A stretch of 64,000 nt of DNA from Polytrichum commune (lineage: Eukaryota; Streptophyta; Polytrichopsida; Polytrichales; Polytrichaceae), in assembly GCA_950295325.1 (NCBI GenBank), contig OX485805.1, forward strand, positions 30,303,501 through 30,367,500, read 5' to 3'. The notes beneath the pieces were generated by a model that worked only from the letters and a program-made list of their open reading frames with translations, was not told where the DNA came from and did not search any database. Positions 59,835-64,000 of the stretch are shown here, in pieces. The position numbers were made by a program, and so were the translations under genes. Position 1 is the first letter of the stretch. Every line of letters begins with the position of its first letter.

Positions 59835-61000
59835 AAACATCATGTAGGGCCGATAGTGAGGCAAATCTCCCTACCGAGACTTGAATTTTTGAGAGACCTT
59901 GACCTTGTATTGTCAAAGTGTGTTTTCCAAAATCATTGTGGAAAGGAGAGGCACCGGGAAACATGAGGGGGAATACTAGACACTTCCATCTGGGTGCCAT
60001 ATCTTTTTACACCCTCTGATTGTGGAGATCTACGACTTAGATTGAGGGTAGATTAGGAGGATGAAGTGGTTTGTTCGACATATGTGAGAATGATAAAAGT
60101 GTGTCAATCTTAGCTTAATATTATCATTGTTTAGGCCCAAAGATCCTACTGGTGAAAGGAGAATGAAGATTAAGCTCTATGAAAGTCATCATCCTCCCCA
60201 ACTTTGTAACGCCACCTTGCACACCGAACGGTTAGAAACTGTAGTAATTATAATAGATAACACATGTCTAGTAGTTTACAATGTATAACTTGGAGAGGTG
60301 AGAGTATAAAAAGACCGTCTAACCTCCTCAAATAACCCCACAATCTATTCTATTACTAAAGTGGGTAGCAAGTACGTGTTGAGGAATCGATGGGATGCCA
60401 TATTCAATATGCCTTGAGTCTTGTTTCTAAACGAGGTGAATGTTTGGCCACCAATCCGGGGAAAAGTGCAAAAGAAATGGTATCCTTGACGCAAATTTTA
60501 TGGGAAGATTCGGGTGAAATGAGAATGGGGTAATTCCATGCTATATGATGTTGACCTAATCTTACAAAAGATGTTGAATGACTCCAGTCATATATTCGTC
60601 ATATCATTAGAAGATGACACGATTAATTGGAGTTCATATTATTAAGTATGTATATAATTTTATTTAGCCTATATTATATCATTTTGTTGAGTCTAAAGAT
60701 TTATCCCACATATTGATTTAGCCTCTACGACATCTACATAATTGATGATAATTAAGTGCCATTAAAATGTGACCATTTGAAGATGCCACTAACTTAATGG
60801 ACTTGATTTGTATTTTGTGGAACTGGAGAGAGGCTCATTTCACGCTCCCTCTCATTACAAGAGGCATTCATTGTGTGTGTGGCCCATAAATATAGCGTTA
60901 TTTGGTAGGGATGGAATTGTTGAGTGCCCACCCTTGCGACTTCATGAAATTTGTGGAAGTCCACTAACTAAGAGTATCTCACATCATTTCCATCTATTTA
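59835..61000. other. Intergenic DNA, no gene seen
   Basis: No family-like protein or repeat of the lettered families. An 86-codon open frame at 60808-61068 has no resemblance and runs into the MITE that follows. Confidence 0.3.
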
Positions 61001-61515
61001 GGGCCACTTTTGCACTATGGTCAAGGCCATATGACCACGTAATTGCGGGGGCTTTGGAAACCAAGTGAAATTGAAATTGAAATTTGTGTAGTCACATGCC
61101 TTCAAGTGTAGTGTAATGACAGTCAATGCAGTCATTGACGTTCAATGTAGTGTAAAAACGTGATTGGGATGCCAATTGAATGTCATTTCATTATCATTCT
61201 ATTTATGTGGGCCAAGACTTTACAATAAGACATCATTAAGCAGGGGTTGCAAGATTTTGAAATGTCATGGTCTCCTAGTTTTGTGTTAAACCCATCACTT
61301 TGAAATGGACTTGGCGCACTTCAAGATAGACCATGAGACAATATAAATTTCATGCAATGTAGGACTTCATATAGGTTTTATATCCGTTGAAATTCCCTTG
61401 GTCCCTTAGGCCCTCAAGCACAATGTAATGTGACGGTCTCGGCGTTCTCACCAATGAGAGGGCTTAGATGTATTCGGTCATGGTTCCTCAAGATCTAGCA
61501 AGATAGAAGCGCCCC
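61001..61515 (+). mobile_element. Tourist-like MITE family A copy, diverged
   Basis: TTA (60998-61000) precedes GGGCCACTTTTGCACTATGG, and the right end is a degenerate GAAGCGCCCC. Internal blocks ('agtgtagtgtaatgaca', 'tttgtgttaaacccatc', 'aatgtaggacttcat', 'cttggtcccttaggccctca') are in family order. A short internal duplication of 'caatg(c/t)agt..' is present at about 61115-61140. Confidence 0.65.
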
Positions 61516-61982
61516 TTTGGAGCACAATAGTGATCACCCTTTTTTTGGGTTTCAATTGTTATGCAAGCATATTGATCATAGATAATACTAGTCTTTAATG
61601 TGTATGGAAGTTGGCAACTTTGTTCATGGGATCATTATTTAGCCCCCAAGGCATAAATTCAACGCCGCTCTTAGGGAGTGATGGTTAAATCGGTAAGCAA
61701 TAAGTGTTATGGCAACGGTAACGTTCAAGTCTAAGTCAAACTAAACTATTAATTGGACATTTTCAAAAGGAGGCCACAATTTGATGCTGAATTCAATTTT
61801 TTACGTGCATCGGGGTGGATACCAAGTATCGACCAATTTCAGTTTTAAAGCTTGCCTTAATAAACAGCAGGCATAATTTACATTGTCTTTGAATGCAAGG
61901 ACCTAATAAAGCTCCTGATCGTTTTCCTACTGGCTATAATTTGTGCTTCTCTTTAAAACAATGTTGTTGAGTAATATACTTA

Positions 61983-62481
61983 GGGCCACTTTACACACGA
62001 GCCAAGAGCCATGCCCACGAAATTGTGAGGGCCCAAAAGAAAGTGTCCAAAGGCCGTCCCAACACACCTCCAAAACCGTGTAGTGTGGTCACGGACCCTC
62101 AAGTGTAGTGTGAAGTCATATGTGACCGGGTCCTCAATCGAATGCTATTTCAATGAATTTCTATTCATGCGGGTTCTCACACATGATAAAATAGAACAAA
62201 CCAGCGGTTGTGAGTGTTCGGAGTGCCTGGTCTCCCAGTTTTGTGTTAGGCCTACTTCCAAGAGATGGTTTTTGAAAATCGTCTAGGTGACCATGAAACA
62301 TGATCCATTGGATGCCATGTAGGAATCTATGTAAACTTTTACATCCATCTTACATTCACATACTCATTTGGTCCCTCAAGGATAGTGCGAAGTGAACTTG
62401 GACCGGCTCCGCCTTTTCCACCAATGAGAGTGCTTGAAGTGTAATGGTCACGGGCTCTCAGTCTCATATGTGAAGTGGCCC
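61983..62481 (+). mobile_element. Tourist-like MITE family A copy with intact TTA duplication
   Basis: 499 bp from GGGCCACTTTACACACGAGC to GTGAAGTGGCCC, with TTA on both sides (61980-61982 and 62482-62484). GGGCC termini with a TWA 3-bp duplication are the hallmark of Tourist/PIF-Harbinger MITEs. This is the best-defined copy of the family in the window. Confidence 0.85.
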
Positions 62482-62650
62482 TTAATTCTCTCTCTTTTTA
62501 GTATTCTATGGATGACACCATGGACACCGTCTAGTGTGCAGTGAATGGGTCTTATATGGTTACCAAATTTAACGGAGAGAGACATTATCATTTACGAGCT
62601 TATCTCTCATTCATCCAACACAAAAGCCTTGAAATAGTATGTAGTCCAAA

Positions 62651-62674
62651 GTTGTTGTTGTTGTTGTTGTTGTT
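62651..62674. repeat. (GTT)n microsatellite
   Basis: About eight GTT units. Confidence 0.85.
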
Positions 62675-62829
62675 TGTTTTTTTGCCTTATTTGACACCGG
62701 AATTAGCTTTCAAGATCCCAAATTAGTTTGCTCAAGGTCGTATGAAACAAATCAGGAACAAAAACTATAGGGGATTAAGTTCTTATGTTGGATGGATGAA
62801 AGGTGTGGTGTATACAATGATTCCTTCTC

Positions 62830-63560
62830 TCCGTTTCTAACTAGCCCACTTCTCCTAGGATATTACACAAGCGATTAGGTACAAGAAGGTTAGCAAATTT
62901 GAATCGAGGCCTAGCCACTTTCCTCATGATGTTTGGAGCTCATATGAATACCTTATTTAGTATGAAAGTGAAGATTCTCATGCTCGTTAAATGGTCATAC
63001 ATGTTCCCCAATTATATCGACCTTGAAACTTAAGAATGCTTATCATATTTTGAGGTCGTAACCCAATCTCTTCAAACACATGTCTTTGTGGTATTTGTTC
63101 TTGGAGCCACACCTAACAAAACACCACAACAAATAAAGGTGTCTAATTAAGATAAGTAACAAAATCATGCATTTATGCTTTACTGCTTATGGTCCCACAT
63201 GCTTATTGGTTTCTTGGACTTTAAAATCATTTTCATTTCAATTTGAGTTGGATTTTTGAAGAGTGTTTTCATAATCACATCTACAAGGCTAAATTAGAGT
63301 GGTGAGCATGGGCCTTCCAATCTTAACGTATATGGACCTTATGTGGCCGTGCATTTCTTAATTGGATGCCTATATTGGGGCGGTGTATTGCAAAGTTTGT
63401 ACTTAAAAACCGGACAACATAAATGCATGTGTTTCGTTCAGATTGGACTACGTGCTCATAATGTAGACATCATTTGAGGCCTAAAAGTGAATAATGTTGG
63501 GATAGCCTATGGAACATCACTTATTCAGTAATATGACCTCCTAGAACTTATGCATTTCAA
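62830..63560. repeat. Repeat family D, opposed copies
   Basis: 62830-63140 carries the inverted set ('actagcccacttctccta', 'gaagattctcatgctcgtta', 'cccaatctcttcaaacacat'). 63390-63560 carries the direct set ('gattggactacgtgctcata'). The arrangement mirrors 35390-36040. Confidence 0.5.
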
Positions 63561-64000
63561 GTATTATTCGAGAAGTGTAGAAGAAGAAGAAGAAGAACTC
63601 CGGTCTCCGAGGCATGTAAATGTTAATTTAGCTCTCACCATTCTCATTTGTTCACTACACATAAGTCAACAACACACATCCTCATGAGCTATATATATAG
63701 ATAGATAGATAGATAGAAAGAAAGAGAGAGAGATCATAGAACCTAAATGAAATTGCAACCATGTAGATGTGATTTGAAAACAAGTCTCTCCAATGTAATG
63801 AAAAAGAATCAATGAAAAAGAAACAATGACGATTGAAGGGATTCAGTGAGACATATTGGATACTCTTTACAAAGTGAAGGAACTTCAAGAATGATTTGAG
63901 GGTTAATCCATGCTAGCAATTTAATAAAGGAAAGATGGTCAAATTTTGCTACCCAAACTACGTGGTAGAGTTTGGTAATGGATGAAATAGTCCTTGCCAC
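63561..64000. other. Microsatellite-bearing intergenic DNA
   Basis: An AGA run lies at 63580-63597, and TA/GATA/GA repeats at about 63691-63733. No gene is recognisable up to the window end. Confidence 0.45.

Noticed and set aside
61670-61745. tRNA-like stretch
   Set aside because: It lacks a convincing A-box/B-box pair and no cloverleaf can be drawn by eye.

Overview
This is nuclear DNA from a land plant. Four protein-coding genes can be supported in 64 kb. Three have spliceosomal introns with GT..AG borders and one has no intron in its coding region. They sit in AT-rich DNA full of small non-autonomous transposons (MITEs), tandem repeats and microsatellites. The gene set (short thaumatin-like protein, plant half-size ABCA transporter, OTU3-type deubiquitinase, DUF1191 membrane protein) is plant-specific. 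The species cannot be fixed from the sequence alone. There is no bacterial, viral or CRISPR content.

Layout: 286-1767 is the 3' part of a thaumatin-like gene whose first exon is missing or upstream. 3.0-4.2 kb holds an old Tourist-like MITE with a CACTA-type MITE nested inside it. 6187-17888 is a 20-exon ABCA transporter whose introns carry at least eight MITEs. 18-22 kb is gene-poor. 22165-27035 is an 8-exon OTU deubiquitinase whose introns carry the same MITE families. 27-44 kb is repeat-rich. It contains an inverted MITE pair at 33-34 kb, a 275-bp tandem triplication of a LINE-type zinc-knuckle fragment at 36.7-37.5 kb, and a cluster of one abundant repeat at 39-43 kb with a young Stowaway MITE inserted. 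A second tandem array (44.1-45.1 kb) lies 3' of the minus-strand DUF1191 gene (45722-46900). That gene has a GC-rich upstream region with five CCGTCCGAT-like boxes. 48-64 kb is repeat DNA, including a broken hAT transposase (56.5-57.4 kb) and several roughly 500-bp Tourist-like MITEs.

The four genes do not form a pathway: antifungal-type/PR-5 secreted protein, membrane lipid-type transporter, ubiquitin or chain editing, and an uncharacterised membrane protein. The most informative content is the mobile-element record. Two nested insertions can be tested against empty-site copies in the same window, target-site duplications are visible, and the same MITE families recur in introns of two genes. 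I found no convincing undescribed multi-gene system.
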